Assembly (NCBI GenBank): GCA_036495685.1
Contig: DASXMJ010000066.1
Span: forward strand, 1 to 49,966
Origin: Candidatus Binataceae bacterium
GTDB lineage: Bacteria; Desulfobacterota; Binatia; Binatales; Binataceae
Reading direction: 5' to 3'
DNA length: 49,966 bases
In this document: piece by piece, positions 49,112 through 49,966 of the stretch
Layout: each line of letters opens with the position of its first letter
How positions within the stretch are numbered: position 1 is the first letter of the stretch
Notes under the pieces: model-generated
Told to the model about the DNA's origin: nothing
The model's input: the letters and a program-made list of their open reading frames with translations, nothing else
Database searches by the model: none
Position numbers and translations under genes: made by a program

Positions 49112-49966
49112 ATGCATCGTGATACCGAATTGCGGGCCTGGTTTGTGGAGTTTTTCGTTGTACTCGGAGCGTTGCTGTTCATGCTCGCCGGCCCGGTTGC
49201 GGCCGAGGTCAAACCCGGGGATTTCATCAACAGCGACAACGCCAACAAGGTAAAAGACCTCGTTTGCCCTGGCGTGCTCTGGCGTCTTCAAAACGGCATG
49301 ACCATCAGGATAGTTCCGACCGAACGCATCGATTGGCCCCCGCCCTACAAGGAGGCAACTGAGAAGTACTCGCCGCAGGTTCGTTTAACTGCGGACCATC
49401 GTTCGCTCGTCGGTTATGTGGCGGGGCAGCCGTTTCCACTGATGGATCCCAACGATCCGGAAGTCGCCACCAAGATCATGTGGAACTACTTCTTCCGGCC
49501 AATTTCCACCGATGACTATGACCTTCGCTTCTTCGATGCGGAGAGCGTGTACGCCGGGAAGGGTAAGCCATACAAATCTCTTTGGTACTATCAGACCGGG
49601 CACTACGCCGGTTACAACGAAGTGGGCCGCACTGAAGTGCAGCCCATGCCAGTTGATCCCGACTTTCTGCATTCGGGACGCTACGCGATGACTGGACTTT
49701 ATCCCCAGCTCGCTCCCCAAGACGGCGCCGGAGCCGGGTTCCTCCGCTATCGCTACGCGGATCCTAACCGGGCGGACGATGCCTGGAGCTACCTGCCCGC
49801 CGCCCATCGGCTGCGCCGGCTTAATGACACGTTGATGAGCACCGATCAGGACGCGGGACCCGAGTCTTACAACCCCGACGATTTCGAGTGCTTCGCGGGC
49901 AAGAATGAAAACTATAACTGGCGCTACCTGGGAGAGCGGTCGATGCTCGGATGCATCAACTCTCCG
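49112..49966 (+). CDS. DUF1329 family exported protein, second copy (cut by window end)
   Basis: The first 285 codons of a DUF1329 protein; the frame is open to the end of the window. Signal peptide: FFVVLGALLFMLAGPVAA. The mature part starts EVKPGDFINSDNANKVKDLV and continues ERIDWPPPYKEATEKYSPQV, GYVAGQPFPLMDPNDPEVAT, KIMWNYFFRP, GFLRYRYADPNRADDAWSYL. It aligns with the first DUF1329 protein (7658-8977) without long gaps over this length, with more than half the residues identical by eye. About 150 residues should remain outside the window. A periplasmic or outer-membrane role is inferred from the leader. Confidence 0.9.
   Translation, partial: MHRDTELRAWFVEFFVVLGALLFMLAGPVAAEVKPGDFINSDNANKVKDLVCPGVLWRLQNGMTIRIVPTERIDWPPPYKEATEKYSPQVRLTADHRSLVGYVAGQPFPLMDPNDPEVATKIMWNYFFRPISTDDYDLRFFDAESVYAGKGKPYKSLWYYQTGHYAGYNEVGRTEVQPMPVDPDFLHSGRYAMTGLYPQLAPQDGAGAGFLRYRYADPNRADDAWSYLPAAHRLRRLNDTLMSTDQDAGPESYNPDDFECFAGKNENYNWRYLGERSMLGCINSP

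Overview
This window reads as chromosomal DNA from a GC-rich, diderm (LPS-bearing) bacterium. The mix of a delta-proteobacterial-style lipid A locus (lpxI type), DUF1329 outer-envelope proteins, amidohydrolase-2 and HxlR genes resembles what is known of soil lineages such as Binatota/Desulfobacterota. That placement is an inference from gene content only. I see no rRNA, tRNA, CRISPR array or transposase, and nothing recognisable in the first 263 bases.

Left part (264-13870): a leftward four-gene envelope operon (CAP-domain protein, O-methyltransferase, lipoprotein, metallo-hydrolase) and a divergent exported DUF255/thioredoxin-fold protein. A catabolic-looking set follows: an SDR lacking its catalytic Tyr, a PaaG-like crotonase, a DUF1329 protein, an HxlR regulator, a HAD phosphatase, a ThDP enzyme and an amidohydrolase. 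An identical 18-bp palindrome sits upstream of the crotonase and in the DUF1329/hxlR divergent region, and is a candidate HxlR operator.

Centre (14140-34713): envelope biogenesis. After a leftward LpxL-like acyltransferase and an orphan type II secretin with a long Gly-rich insert comes a rightward cluster: lolC-lolD, bamA, skp, fabZ, lpxA, lpxI, a Gfo/Idh oxidoreductase, lpxB, msbA, waaA, lpxK, a Trm112 protein, a GT87 glycosyltransferase and a Kdo/LPS-type kinase. Together they would make Kdo-lipid A, flip it, decorate it, and assemble outer-membrane proteins and lipoproteins. lpxD is not in its usual place. lpxA has no standard start codon at the expected position, but has an ATA with a good Shine-Dalgarno.

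Right part (34723-49966): an MFS/LysR pair sharing a dyad in their promoters; a disturbed stretch (37100-38510) in which a truncated ridA copy and the intact ridA flank a lower-GC methyltransferase gene frameshifted by a perfect 32-bp tandem duplication; then a long leftward gene string (nuoA, nuoC, nuoD, heptosyltransferase, LPS kinase, GT2, GT4, yicC, gmk, spoT, ridA). nuoB is absent from between nuoA and nuoC. The window ends inside a second DUF1329 gene closely related to the first.
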